From Artemisia argyi (Eukaryota; Streptophyta; Magnoliopsida; Asterales; Asteraceae), in assembly GCA_030686995.1 (NCBI GenBank), contig CM060681.1, positions 169,387,833 through 169,451,832 of the forward strand: a stretch of DNA of 64,000 bases, given 5' to 3'. The translations under genes were made by a program, and so were the position numbers. The notes beneath the pieces were generated by a model that had not been told where the DNA came from, did no database searches, and saw only the letters and a program-made list of their open reading frames with translations. This document shows positions 40,850-54,043 of this stretch, one piece after another; position 1 is the stretch's first letter; every line of letters starts with the position of its first letter.

Positions 40850-43800
40850 GTGGCGCCAAAGAAGAAGACACCACTAGCAATAACTCAAGCTGCTATTCGC
40901 AAACTAGTTAAAGACAGTGTCAACGCAGCACTCACAACGGAACGAGCAACCGTAGCTGCAGCAGCTGCAGCAGCCGCCGAAGCCGCCACAGCTGCTGGTG
41001 CTGCAGCAGCCGCTGAAGATGCTATAGCTGCTGATGCTGCAGCAGCCGCTGAAGCCGCCACCGCTGCGGAAGTTGCTAGAGCTGTAGAAGCTGCCTGAAT
41101 TGCCAGCCTTAACACTGGAGGACCAAGCCTAACTAGCCCTCCAGTGATAAATGTTGCTTCAGTACCTAAGGGTTGCTCATTCATTTCCTATTTGAAATGC
41201 GAACCCATAAAGTTTAAAGGTACTGAAGGAGCTGTAGGTTTGACCCGCTGGTTTGAAAAAGCGGAGTCGGTATTTTTGGTCAGTAAATGTACTGAGAGTG
41301 ATAAAGTTCAGTATGCCACGAGTACACTGTTGAATGAGGCATTATCATGGTGGAATTCAATATCTCAACCAATGGGCATTGAAAATGCTTATAAGATTTC
41401 TTCGGATAATTTGAAGAAAATGATGATCAAAGAGTACTGCCCCCGCAGTGAAATGCAGAAGTTAGAGGTAGAATTCTGGGATCATTCTGTTAGGGGAAAT
41501 GACATCATAACTTACAACCGTCGATTCCCAGAATTGAGGATACTGTGTCCAACAATGGTTTCCACAAAAGAGAAATTGTTGGAACGGTATATCTGGGGAC
41601 TTCCATCAAGTATACAAGGGAATGTAACTTCAGCCAATCCCAAGGAACTTGATGAAGCTATGCGGATGTCTCGCAGCCTCATGGATCAAGTGGTGCATAC
41701 AACAGAAACCCGAAAACAAAACAATACCAACAACACCAACAACACCAACAATACCAATAACACCAACAACTCCAACTACCGTAAGAACAATAACAATAGG
41801 AATAACAACAACAAGCGACCATGGGATGGTAACCGTGGAAGTAACAACAACAACAACAACCAAACCCGAAACAACAACCATCATAATCAGTAAAACAAAA
41901 GACAAGAAGCCGCGATGGCTTATGTTGCAGCACCAACCGGAGGTAAATACGTTGGTACTCTACCACAGTGTACCAAGTGCAACTACCATCATGCAGGTCC
42001 CTGCCCGGCCAAGTGCAACAAGTGTCTAAATCCCGGACATCTTGCCAAGGTTTGTAGAGGCAAGGGTGTAGCTACTGGGGCTAACACTCAGCCAATAGTT
42101 ACATGTTTTGGGTGTGGTGAAAAGGGACACTTCAAGAACAACTGTCCTCAAAACCATGGACCACAAGGCGGAGGTGCTCGTGGTAGAGCCTATTTCATGG
42201 GAAATGGAGAACCACACCAAGACCCGAACGTGGTTACCAGTACGTTCTTACTCAATAACATTCCTGTTAAAGTCTTATTCGATTCTAGTGCTAATATGAG
42301 CTTTATATCTACTAGAATTGCGCCTTTACTTGATATCCCACCAATTACTTTAACCACTAGTTATAGTATTGAACTAGCTACCGGTGACTTAGTAAATACT
42401 AATACCGTAATCCCAGAATGTACCCTTAATCTCTTAGACCACCCCTTTAACATCAATCTTATGCCAATCGAACTCGGAAGTTTTGATGTTGTCATTGGCA
42501 TGGATTGGTTGTCTAAACATCAAGCTAACATCATTTGTGGTGAAAGAGTTGTGCACATTCCATGTGACAATGAAACTTTGATCATTTGTGGTGATCAAAG
42601 TGGAACTCGAATAAACATCATCTCATGTATCAAAACCATGAAGTACATTGAGAAAGGATGTTATGCTTTCCTAGCCCACGTAACCGAAAAGAAATCCGAT
42701 GAAAAACGTCTCGAAGATGTTCCTATTGCCCGTGAGTTTCCTGAAGTCTTTCCGGAAGATTTACCCGGACTACCACCAAATCGTCAAATAGAATTCAGAA
42801 TTGATTTAATACCAGGAGCGGCGCCAATTGCCCGCGCACCCTACCAGCTAGCACCGTCAGAGATGCAAGAGCTATCAAATCAATTACAAGAACATTCGGA
42901 CAAGGGATTTATTCGACCCAGTTCCTCACCTTGGGGAGCTCCAGTTTTATTCGTGAAAAAGAAAGATGGGTCATTACGAATGTGTATTGACTATGGTGAA
43001 CTAAACAAATTAACCATAAAGAACCGATACCCACTACCAAGAATTGATGATTTATTCGATCAATTACAAGGTTCAACCTATTACTCAAAAATTGACCTAC
43101 GATCGGGTTACCATCAAGTTAAAGTTCGTGAAGAAGACATTCTAAAAACAGCCTTTAGGACACGATATGGTCACCATGAATTCCAAGTGATGCCATTTGG
43201 GTTAACTAATGCACCGGCAGTATTCATGGATCTCATGAATCGAGTGTGTAAGCCATATTTGGACAAATTCGTGATCGTATTCATAGACGACATTCTCATA
43301 TATTCCAAAAACGAAGAGGAACACAAAGAACACCTGAGAACAATTTTAGGACTACTCAAGGAAGAGAAATTGTATGCAAAGTTTTCCAAATGTGAATTTT
43401 GGATTCAATCAGTACAATTCCTTGGGCATGTGATTGACAAGACTGGTTTACATGTCGATCCCGCTAAGACTGAAGCTATCAAAGATTGGCCAACACCTAC
43501 CACACCTACAGAAATTCGTCAATTTCTGGGTCTAGCCGGGTATTACCGAAGGTTTATTGAAGGATTTTCCTCAATAGCAAAACCTATGACCAAGCTAACT
43601 CAGAAAAACAAGAAATACGTGTGGGATGAAGATGAAGAAAAAGCTTTCCGAACCCTCAAACAGAAACTTTGTAGTGCTCCTATCCTAGCATTGCCGGATG
43701 GAATCGAAGATTTTGTAGTCTATTGTAATGCATCACACCAAGGTTTAGGTGCCGTGTTGATGCAACGTGATAAAGTCATGGCTTATGCTTCAAGACAACT

Positions 43801-45571
43801 CAAGGTTCATGAAGAAAATTACACCACTCATGACTTAGAGTTAGGAGCTGTAGTCTTTGCACTAAAAATCTGGAGACACTATCTATACGGTACTAGATGT
43901 ACTGTGTACACCGATCATAAAAGTCTACAACACATTTTGAACCAAAAAGAACTAAACATGAGACAATGTCGTTGGTTGGAACTACTAAGTGATTATGACT
44001 GTGACATTCGTTACCACCCAGGAAAGGCAAACGTAGTAGCCGACGCCCTGAGCCGAAAGGAACGGGTTAAACCACTACGAGTCCGAGCCTTAGTTTTAAC
44101 CATAAATTCAAACTTTCCTACTCAAATCCTTCACGCTCAAGCAGAGGCGGTGAAACAAGAAGACATCCAAAAGGAAAAGTTGGATGGCATGATACAGAAG
44201 AAATTCGAAACCCGTTTAGATGGAACTCTATGCTTCCAAGGTCGAAGTTGGTTACCACTTTATGGTGGCCTACAAGACTTGATCATGCATGAATCTCACA
44301 AATCTAAATACTCCATACATCCAGGATCTGATAAGATGTATCATGATCTTAAACTACTCTATTGGTGGCCAAACATGAAGGCCGATATTGCAACATCCGT
44401 TAGCAAATGCCTTACATGCTCCAAAGTAAAATCCGAACATCAAAAACCATCCGGTCCATTGCAACAACCAGAGATTCCTATGTGGAAATGGGAAAGAATT
44501 ACTATGGACTTCATCACCAAGCTCCCAAAGACATCAAGCGGTTATGACTCCATCTGGGTCATAGTTGATCGTCTCACAAAATCCGCACACTTTATACCAA
44601 TCAAAGAGACTTACAAAATGGAACAGCTTACTCGATTGTACGTCAAAGAAATAGTCTCAAGACATGGTGCACCGATATCCATCATATCTGATCGAGATGG
44701 TAGATTTACCTCCAATTTTTTGCAGTCACTCCAGGACGCCTTTGGAACAAATCTAGACATGAGTACAGCGTATCATCCTCAGACCGATGGTCAGAGTGAA
44801 CGAACCATTCAAACACTTGAAGACATGCTTCGAGCTTGTATAATAGACTTTGGAAAAGGATGGGATACTCATCTACCATTAGTCGAATTTTCCTACAACA
44901 ACAGCTATCATGCAAGTATTAAAGCAGCTCCATTTGAAGCACTTTACGGTCGAAAGTGTCGTTGACCTGCTTGTTGGGCTGAAGTGGGAGAAGTTCAACT
45001 CACTGGACCAGAACTCATTCAAGAAACAACGGATAAGATTGTATAAATCAGAAGTTGACTTCAAACCGCAAGAGATCGACAAAAAAGTTATGCCGACACA
45101 CGACGCAGACCCCTAGAATTCCAAGTCGGAGATAGGGTTATGCTAAAAGTATCGCCTTGGAAAGGCTTGATACGATTTGGTAAACGAGGAAAACTAAATC
45201 CAAGATACATCGGACCATTCAAAATCCTAGCCAGGGTTGGCCCTGTGGTGTACAGACTTGAGCTTCCATCAGAACTCAGTAGTGTACACCCCACTTTCCA
45301 TGTATCTAACCTAAAGAAATGCTTGTCAGATGAATCACTCGTTATTCCACTCGATGAAATTCAACTCAATGACGATCTTCAATTTATCGAGGAACCTGTA
45401 GAAATCATGGACCGAGAGGTCAAACAACTCAAGCAAAGCCGAATTCCAATTGTCAAAATTCGTTGGAACTCAAGACGTGGTCCTGAATACACATGGGAAC
45501 GAGAGGACCAGATACGTAAGAAATACCCACATCTTTTTACCAGTGAAGCTTCTACTCCCAACACAAATTGA
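40850..45571 (+). pseudogene. G1 gag-pol polyprotein (five in-frame stops)
   Basis: One frame holds everything. Gag starts at GTG 40850 (VAPKKKTP), probably a changed ATG; then an Ala-rich run encoded by GCN repeats, the retrotransposon gag domain (GLTRWFEKAESVF, WDHSVRGNDIITY) and a Thr/Asn repeat. Pol starts with knuckles [14 protein letters not shown] and [14 protein letters not shown]. Protease reads LFDSSANMS, where DSGA is expected. RT has [11 protein letters not shown] and intact FIDDILIYS. RNase H reads [10 protein letters not shown], with Asn at a catalytic Asp. Integrase HHCC and D,D,E ([26 protein letters not shown]) are kept. The chromo-like end is IVKIRWNSRRGPEYTWERED. Stops: 41096-41098, 41891-41893, 44963-44965 and two near 45041-45054. 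Confidence 0.92.
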
Positions 45572-45592
45572 TCTCCGGGACGGAGCTCTCAT

Positions 45593-45605
45593 ATGGGGTG
45601 GAGAC
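45593..45605 (+). other. G1 polypurine tract
   Basis: ATGGGGTGGAGAC lies directly before the 3' LTR, a typical chromovirus plus-strand primer. Confidence 0.8.
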
Positions 45606-47882
45606 TGTAACAATTCGCAATTTCAGGTTAATTACTATTCCCGAAAAATTTCACTATTCACTTTTACTATTCACTTTACTATTCATTTTCCCAAAATTTG
45701 ATTTTTATTTCATATTCTCGTGTGATAAATCATTTCCATGGTAAATTAAAAGTTTGACACTCATCAGATCATTTTCGCGAAAGTTATTAAGGAATTACAC
45801 GTTTTAGGGTAAAACGTCATTCAAAAATTCTACGCACAACGAAACTCGACCGCGCTAATTTTCCCCGTATCAGAAAAATGTTTGATACACTCATGATTTA
45901 TTTGAGAATAAATCATGACTGAGAAAAACGTGACCAAATAAACCTCGGCCGTGAAAAACAGGAATTTTCATTTTTAAGCGTTTTTACTCAGCCGTAACCT
46001 TAGCCTATACCTGCACCGCGTTTCTAAGACGATTTGAGTTTTCAAATTTTTGGAATAAGTCAACATATTTTTCCCTCCTCCTTTGACCAAAAATCATTCC
46101 TTGATTTTATAAAGCATTCATTGATTTTTAGGCTTACGGTTTTATGTCTAAAAGACATTTAATACCAACCGACACTAGACTGAGCCCAGTCTAGACATTA
46201 TAAGTCATTTTAAATCATTTTTATCCTATTTGAAAAGTTACATTTTACTTTTCTCAATTTTACACAATATTCGTACGTTTTACGTATTACGCGTTTTAGA
46301 CCCGTGTTTCCAGTTTTAGCAGGGTTTTAGCACCCCAATGGAACCTACCACTCATTTTATATTTTATTATGGAGTATAATGATATGTTTAACCATACTTT
46401 CAAGTTCCACATTTTTACGATACCCGGTTTTACATTTTTGAGGCTTAATCATTTACGGTTAGCATTTCCCGGAGTCAAAACTCATCCAATACTTAGGATA
46501 ATATCATCCAAGGCACACCTCACCCCTAGCTTGTGTGAACCGCCAATAGGGGGGGAGTCACCCTTGGTGTGGCTTGATCCTATGCTAAGTAACCTTGGAA
46601 GAGTTACAAGTGTAAAACTTGCCATGAAAGTGTTGACTAGTCATGTAAACTAACCTCCTCAAGACCCTATAAAAGCCCCCCTCCCCCTTTGTTTTGCCGT
46701 CCACCATCACACACCAAACCATCTCACACTTAGCTAAATTCCTTCTAGTTACAAGCAAGATTCAAGTACTTCATCAACATAGAAACCCTAGCTTGGTTTT
46801 AGGTAATCAAAATACTTTCAAACTTTATAAACTTTGGTGATTCTCTTGAGTTTGAATCCACTCAAGTCACCTCAACTTTCATCATCTCTCTTTCAAGAAT
46901 ACAAGGGTAGAAAGATTGCATGAAGTGAAGTAGGGTGAAGCTTAAGTCTATCAAAGTCCTTACCTTACATGTTAACTTCCTTTCTTAATTGAAAGCCAAA
47001 AGTTGTAAGCAAAACCCTAACATACTTCTTGTTAAATATCACATTCATGTTATTTACATATCATTCATGCTATATTTTGTCTTGTGATCATGTCCATGAT
47101 GTATAAAAATGAGTAAAACAAGTTATTGTAAATGATTGTTAAGTTAAGTTATTTTAACAAGTAAACTAGTGACTTTCTTGGTAAAATCTGATCAAAATGG
47201 TAAAACTATGATATTGGACCATTACATATTGTAGTAGAGGACTTAACAAGGAAACCATATCAATTTGAACCACCTAAAACGAGTACACGAGTCAAAAGTT
47301 ATGACCATTTGAAGTTACCAAAACTTTGCGGCAAAACTGCCCAAATACTTTCTGTGACAGAACATAAAACACGCAAAAAGAGGCCCTTCTGGTCCGTTTC
47401 ATGAAAAATTTAAAGCACGAAAGTTGTCCGGAATCACGGTTTCTTCAAAAACTCAGGTGCACGTCTCCAGAAAACCAACAACGAATGAGATTTTCTTCAG
47501 TTTCTTAACAGCTATTTTATATATATAAGTCACTATATAATTGTTATTGTTTAAAAAGACCAATTGGTCTAATGACCTAAAATCAAGACCACAACCATGG
47601 CTAAAGCCAAGGTTGAGTCTCAAGACCATGGAACAATGACCAAAGGTCATGGCAAGGCCATGACTAAATGACCATATAAACTTACTTAGGCGAAAACAGG
47701 AGCTAAAGAGTTGGCGATAACTTAAACATACAATTTGGATCTACTTCATCTAAAGAACCATGAGATCTTACAAGTAATTGTCATATAAAACTTAAGAAAC
47801 TCATCCTAATAACAATCATCATGTAAAAATAAACTTTCCTAAGTTTATTCAAATATTGGACATGTAACTTTTCAAATCAAAA

Positions 47883-47962
<80 letters not shown>

Positions 47963-49110
47963 CAAATACTACAATAGTAGGGAGCCTCGTATGAGGAGTT
48001 CATTAAGTAAGCCGTCGAGATGAGTTGTGGATTTATGAATTAAAGTGTCCTGGCTCCTCGAACGTTTACTACATGACTTCTGAATTATGTCGGCCCGAAC
48101 GGTAGTAAACGATATATAAACTATACATGTTTCATGAACCATTTCTTTTCAAAGACTTACACTACACTTTGTACCACATCATGGACTAAATGCAAAACAT
48201 ATATAGGCAATTCTACATATTCTTTACTCCAATCCTAGGTCGCAACATTCTATTATAGGTTGCTCGTAGAAACCTTCACGACTCAACCATTACATTCACT
48301 ACTTGCTATTTAACTTAAGGTGAGTTCATAGCCCCACTTTCCATTTACTTCAATGTTTTACAAACCCTTGGGAGGAATACATGCTATTTTAAACTGAACA
48401 CAATGCTTTGAAACTGTATGCTGCCTGATTGTTTTATTATTACTAAGTACCTTCCTTGCCAATCCTAGGCCCCATATCATGAACCATTTAATCACTAGTA
48501 TTAGTGAGCGCGAGTATTGTGAATATGCCTATTGGGATTGACGAATCCCATTTGTTTGAGTAGATTAGTTCAAACGAATGCACTATATTTGAAACATTAA
48601 GTATGACGGCAAAGTACTTACCGGGGCAACAAAACCGCCGATTGTTATTGGTACCCGTTAACGTATTGGTTGCATGAGCTTAGTATATAATAATAACTGT
48701 TTTGTTTTCCAACTATGAGTATGAGTCTAATTAACTCATACTACCAACATATTGTGTTCAACCATTAAACAAACTCTATGAATATCACTCAACCTTTGTG
48801 TTGACCTTTGAAGCATGTATTTCAGGTCCATGAAAATCAAGAATGGGGCGGAAGGGCACGGACTAAAGGAAGAAGGCTAGAAACTACTTTGTCATTCGAT
48901 AAAACATCAAAAGACTTTATATTGATGTATTTTGAAACATGGAACCTTTTTGGGACCTAACTATGTAAACTCAGATATATTTGAATAAATTCGAATGATA
49001 ACTCTTTTTAAAGCGACTCAGTTAGAGATCGTTTTCTATTATTATGACTGTTGTGCCGTCGAGTAACACCCAAGTTGAATTCCGCTGCATCATGAATTGG
49101 GGTTGTTACA
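45606..49110 (+). repeat. G1 3' LTR, 3505 bp
   Basis: Partner of the 5' LTR. TATAAAA at 46668-46674 and the 8-bp inverted repeat at 46175-46194 are kept. It is longer than the 5' LTR mainly because of an expanded (TA)n run (47885-47957) and a 14-bp duplication near 45670-45690. It ends TTGTTACA at 49110. Confidence 0.92.
47885..47957. repeat. (TA)n microsatellite, about 36 units
   Basis: Uninterrupted TA repeat in the G1 3' LTR. The 5' LTR has about nine units at the same place, so the run expanded after insertion. Confidence 0.9.
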
Positions 49111-49115
49111 CTTTA

Positions 49116-49399
49116 GCATGTTTATCTTAGGTTAGTAAGGCGATAGCTAGTGCTTGGAACTTAGAGTCAAGCTGCATATTCTGAAGACTTACGCTTTTAT
49201 CATTTACCATTCAAAATATTTTGTATACATTTATGTATCATACTTTGGAATCTCATGTTTGTAACTTTGAATTCATTAATCGAATGGTAACTTTTCAAAA
49301 CGTCTCATTTAGAGGTCGTTTTCTATAACTTGTACTTTGTATTATGAAGTAGCACCCCAGTGACACAGTCTTCCGCTGCGGTATTTTGGGGGTGTTACA
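49116..49399 (+). repeat. G0: solo Ty3-type LTR, right part
   Basis: Continues G0 after G1 and its CTTTA copy. It ends in CTTCCGCTGCGG...GGGGGTGTTACA, close to the G1 LTR end, and is followed by AAGCT (49400-49404), the duplicate of 33335-33339. Confidence 0.8.
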
Positions 49400-49803
49400 A
49401 AGCTTTGGCCACCAAACATGTTAGATCACCTTCTGGTTTAACATCATTCAGATTGAATGTGTACAAGTTGAAGGTTCTAGGAACTCTTAGCAAAACAGTT
49501 TTATCTTCTGGAAGTTTGAAGTCCTTTGAGAGCACAAGACATTCATCCTCAGAGAAGAAAACTTTATTCTTGGTGTCACAGATTTGTGATACAGAGAACA
49601 AATTAAAGTGCTCAAGTTCCTTCACATAATATACATTCTCAAAATCTAACAGAGGTGTTTTAATAGTTCCCTTCCCAGTGATTTTACCATCTCCTCCACC
49701 AAAAGTCACACTGCCTCCTCCTTCTATAGGCACAAAGTCATGCACTTTATCCTTGTTCCCTGACATGCTTCTGGAACAACCACTATCTACTATACCTACT
49801 TCA
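49400..49803 (-). pseudogene. C2 protease (original arm), cut by G0
   Basis: Minus strand. The frame has the aspartic protease site DSGCSRSMSG near its start, then GGGDGKITGKGTIKT, FENVYYVKELEHFNLFSVSQI and LVLSKDFKLPE, the usual Copia protease to pre-integrase segment. It stops at the G0 insertion; the rest is at 33339-32442. The inverted arm (31107-31500) is almost identical. Confidence 0.85.
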
Positions 49804-49866
49804 GTGCTCTTCAGGGGATGATCCTACAACAACAACAAAAATATACGCGATTTAGTACACAATGGA

Positions 49867-51993
49867 GACTCAAGTCATTGCTGACTTGAGCCTGGCTTGT
49901 GGATCATAAGAGGTAGGCCATGTAGATGTTTTAGATCCACCATTGTTCTTGGGCCTGTATTGCAAGTTAGGTCCCTTCTTTGTCCAAGAACAACCTGCTG
50001 AGGGCTTCACAGCAGTATCCCAATACCCTCCACCAGCATACATAGAGTCAAACTGTCTAGGCCAATAACCATTATAAAAGAAAGAACTAGTGGGTCGTAC
50101 ATAAGGTCTAGTACTAGTTCTTCTCCATGAAGAATGTTTTTCAGCAGAATTGTGTTTCTGCTGATGTGGAATAAAAGATGGTATTTCATTAACATTCTTC
50201 CACATTTGCCTAGGTTTTCTTTGACTAACACATACACCCATTCTTTGCTCATGAAAAGTACAATCCTTAATCAAATGAAATTTACTTCCACACACAAAAC
50301 ATTTCTTCTTTTTAGAAGATTTATTCAAAGTGAAAGATGTTCCATAACATGTAAAAGAATTCAAACCACAAACATTAACATAATTGTTTTTAACAGAACT
50401 AGAAACGTTGTTTTGCAAAGAATTAAATAACAAGTCTTCAGAAGAAACTGTCTTGTAATCAGCAGTAACTCTAACAGGCTTGTAGGGAGTCTTGGGTGAT
50501 GTCTTGGGTGTGGTCTTGGGAAGGTCTGACTTTTCACTTGAATCACAACTGGTATAAGCAGTAGACCCTTGGTCAGAAGACTTGTCACTATCAGAATAAG
50601 AGACAAAGTCAGTAGATTTAGAAACTAGGTCTGGCAAGTCACTTGACTTTTTGCCATAAAGATGGTGTGATCCATCAAAGTCAACAGGTATGGACAGGTC
50701 TATAGGCATGTGTTCTCCTCTAATAGGTCCAGGTACAACATTTAATCCCCCTTCCTTAACATATTTTACAGGTTTTTGAAATTCTAGGAGAGGTTCAGGG
50801 TCAAAAACACTAGATATATCAGGGTAAGTTAATTCCTCAGGATCTATATATTCATCATACCCTAATGCTTTTCTAGACCTAACAGATTGACTACTATCAA
50901 TCAGTTTATTTTAATGAGAGTCCCCTTCTTGCCACTTCATACGACCAGCCACTCCTTAACCTAACTTTACTTGTAATTCTTTTTTTTCTTTTTCTACATC
51001 AGATTTTTCTTTTTTAGTACGCCTTAAATCTATCTTTGCACATTCTAAATCACTTTCTAAAACTCTTATCTTTTCTTCAAATTTAAGTTGATTCTTTTGA
51101 AACCAAACCTTCTGTCTTTCTAAAGTTTTTAAAGCCTTTTTATAGGCCTTAACTTCTACATAACACTCATTGTATTTAGGTTTCAATTCATCATATTCTT
51201 GTTTAAGTTCATTATATCTTACAGTACAGCCAAAAACACAATTGTGTACCTGAGAGATGCCCATCAAGGAAACTTGCTCCTTCTTATCCTCTGAGGGGGA
51301 GTATGCCAGCATATTCACTTGTTCAGAAGTAGAAGCTTCCTCTTCAGGAGGTTCATGAACATTCCAATCAATATGGCTATCCACAGTCACCAAAGCTTTG
51401 GAAGGTACAGCTTTAGAAGTTCCTGATTCCAATAGATATGAGCCATATCTAACCTCATCACCAGACTTTCTCTCCTTGCATTCTCTTGAGAAGTGGCCCA
51501 TCTGACCACAAGTGTAGCACTTAACCTTCCTTCTGTCAAATCTTGCTGCATCTCTTCCCTGAAAACCAAACTCTCTCCCAGACTTATTGTCAAACCTTTT
51601 GATGTTCATAGAAATCATTGCTAACTGCCATTTCAAGTGCATCTCCTCGATCTCCAATGGATCCACCTGTTCAAAATCCTCATAAGCTAGAAACTGCTGA
51701 TGTTCATATTCAGCAACAAAAGAGTGAAGAATATCTCCCATTATATTACTGGATTTTGATTTAGGAGTTGGTTTAGTGTGGGCTTGAGAAGATGCTCCTA
51801 AGGTGTAAGAGCTTGAGGCATGATGCACCGGATTGGATGTCGTGCTAACAAAGGCTGAGTGAGTGGATGGACGAATGGGACTTCTAACATCAGGCTCAAG
51901 AGATTTAAGCTTGTTGTAGAGGTCATCAAAATAGATCATGTCCAATCCACCTTTGGTTTTGAGAGCATTTCTGACTTGCAACCAGGATGGTGG
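49867..51993 (-). pseudogene. C2 gag, central and C-terminal parts
   Basis: The frame resumes after L3 with LQVRNALKTKGGLDMIYFDDL (UBN2-type Copia gag). The knuckle CYTCGQMGHFSREC and a coiled coil (RQKVWFQKNQLKFEEKIRVL) end at a stop near 50956. After further stops in the same frame (about 50890-50955) the second part (50709-49870) has an acidic Ser-rich segment and the second knuckle CFVCGSKFHLIKDC, ending SAMT. The gag thus has two knuckles about 300 residues apart, as in C3. Confidence 0.82.
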
Positions 51994-53381
51994 TGATGCG
52001 TGGGAATCGCAACAGGCTTTACCTCTCGAGGGATCTCGAGAAGCTTACAACCCCCACCAGGCAGTGTACCTGATCGTTGTAGTATAGTATAGTGACAAGT
52101 ACCGGGGGATTGATCGTTCAGCTTAGGAAAAGTGTCGCTAGGATTAAAAAGCCTAAATACTAGTTCTAAAGGTGAGGGATGATTATTTTTATATTTTTAT
52201 ATTTTTTTGGAAAGCAAGTAAAATCTCAGGTTTTGAAAGAGTGGGCGGAATTAGTTGCTATTCAAGTAACCCAAAACTAAGATGCAATCAAAATAAAATA
52301 CTAAAAATGAAAATAAACTAATTATACTAAGGTTGTAAGCAGTAATTGGAGAAAATGTGTTTACTTAGATTTCACTACTCCCTAGATATCTTTTACACGT
52401 TAATTACTTGTTATAATTGCATGGATGACGGATCGTATTCCTTAATACCATTCATGGGGTGGCATACATAACTCCCCAATTCTATGAGCTCTTATCTCCT
52501 CCTACACCATGCCCAGCACAACTATAGGGATTGTAAACAGTGGCTCATGCATTAAATACAACCAATAAAGACCTAGTATGCCTCGGTTCATGTTTCTTAA
52601 GACGTTCAAGCATGTTACCATTTGGAGATCTACCAGTTTTCTTAAGCCTAACATATAAATCATTCATCCAAGACAAGAATAAACAAGTAATCAACACATA
52701 ATCAATATCTAGGTTTCATTAGATCTAAGCAAACACAAAAGAGATCTAGCCTAGCATAATGGAATTGAGACAAGAACAAGATATAGACAACCAACACATA
52801 GACATATTGATTGAATTAGAAGAACACTTATCTCAATTACAATGCAAGGTATCAAGGGTTTGGAACCCTTGAAAAACCTATAAAAGTTGCACCAAAATCG
52901 TCTTTAGGGTTTCTCCCAAAACTTCTCTCCTTCAATGTGAAAAACTAGAAAACTATATATAGGAAAATGGGGATGACGGCGTCAAGAACAAAGGTGTGAC
53001 GCCGTCATCTCGCCGCCAAATACTTCCTCGGACGGCCTTGATCTACTTCTGACGCCGTCAAGGCCTAGGCCGTCACACAAATTACTCTTGACGCCCTGTG
53101 TGTGACGCCGTCATCAACTACGGATTTTAATTCTTGGGGTTTGACGCCGTCATGGGATTACTCTTGATGCCTTCATGTACTGTTCCCAGCATGGAAAATT
53201 GAGACTTTGCCGTTTTCTTCACTTTTATGCTCCAAAAAAGTCCAAAATGGCTTCTTTTCCAGTATTCACTCTCCAAGTACCTAAAATCATAAAAGGAACG
53301 ATTTAGGGCAATATTTGATCAAATAAAGTCGGATTCGGGCTTAAATGACCCCCTAAAAACGGATCATTTTTCGCCTCATCA
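51994..53381 (-). repeat. L3 3' LTR, 1388 bp
   Basis: Plus strand starts TGATGCGTGGG and ends CGCCTCATCA. Palindrome array at 52974-53175, TATA-like CTATATATAG near 52953-52962. Confidence 0.92.
52974..53175 (-). promoter_or_regulatory. L3 3' LTR TGACG palindrome array
   Basis: Perfect TGACGGCGTCA/TGACGCCGTCA copies plus variants such as TGATGCCTTCA, upstream of the TATA on the minus strand, as in L1 and L2. Confidence 0.55.
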
Positions 53382-54003
53382 TATACCCTTACACTTGAGA
53401 TTTGCTTGTCCTCAAGCAAATGCGCTTTTATTCTACTCAAAAGACAAGTTAGGGGTCATTTAACACTAATATAAAAGTAATTACAACAAATAATCGTTCC
53501 ACTAAAGACCAATAGACAAGCACGGAGGTCATACACTAGCACCTCACAAATAGTGTTTATATACTCACATCTCTCGGGTGTAATAAAGTGTAAATTACAA
53601 TATGGAAACGGAAGATATCTCTCACTACCTGTCATAGCAAAATAGATTACCATAGGCTTGGGAAAGGATCAAACCTCCACCACATGGCGTAAGCACCTAG
53701 GATAAACTACCAAAGAGGTCTTTTAAAGGGTTGTAACGTTAGGTATAGGGATATGAATTACACGGTTTTGTTGGATAAAGGAAGTTTTACTGGTGGCGAG
53801 TTAACAATCTTGGTTAATTACATGTACAATATGGCGTTGCTAAGCCAAGACTAGACTCGACTTAAGCTAATAAATGAGAAATAACAAAAACATAAAATGA
53901 ACATAGAATGAAAAGGGATGGTAGTCCGTATGTTTTTTTCTCTTTTTCCTTTTTCTATTTTTTTTTTCTTTTTCTTGATTTTTTCGATTTTTTCGATTTT
54001 TTC

Positions 54004-54043
<40 letters not shown>

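Larger units (their letters stand above)
35947..49110 (+). mobile_element. G1: full-length Tekay/Del-like Ty3 chromovirus
   Basis: G1 has LTRs 35947-39380 and 45606-49110, a perfect CTTTA duplication (35942-35946 and 49111-49115), a tRNA-Met-type primer site, an upstream acidic ORF, a gag-pol frame with RT before integrase, a chromodomain-like C-terminus and a polypurine tract. This order and the long TGTAACA...TGTTACA LTRs fit Tekay/Del. The gag-pol frame has five in-frame stops but, as far as I can see, no frameshift. Confidence 0.93.

Noticed and set aside
40885..41184. Ala/Ser-rich minus-strand ORF
   Set aside because: Mirror of the GCN repeat of G1 gag.
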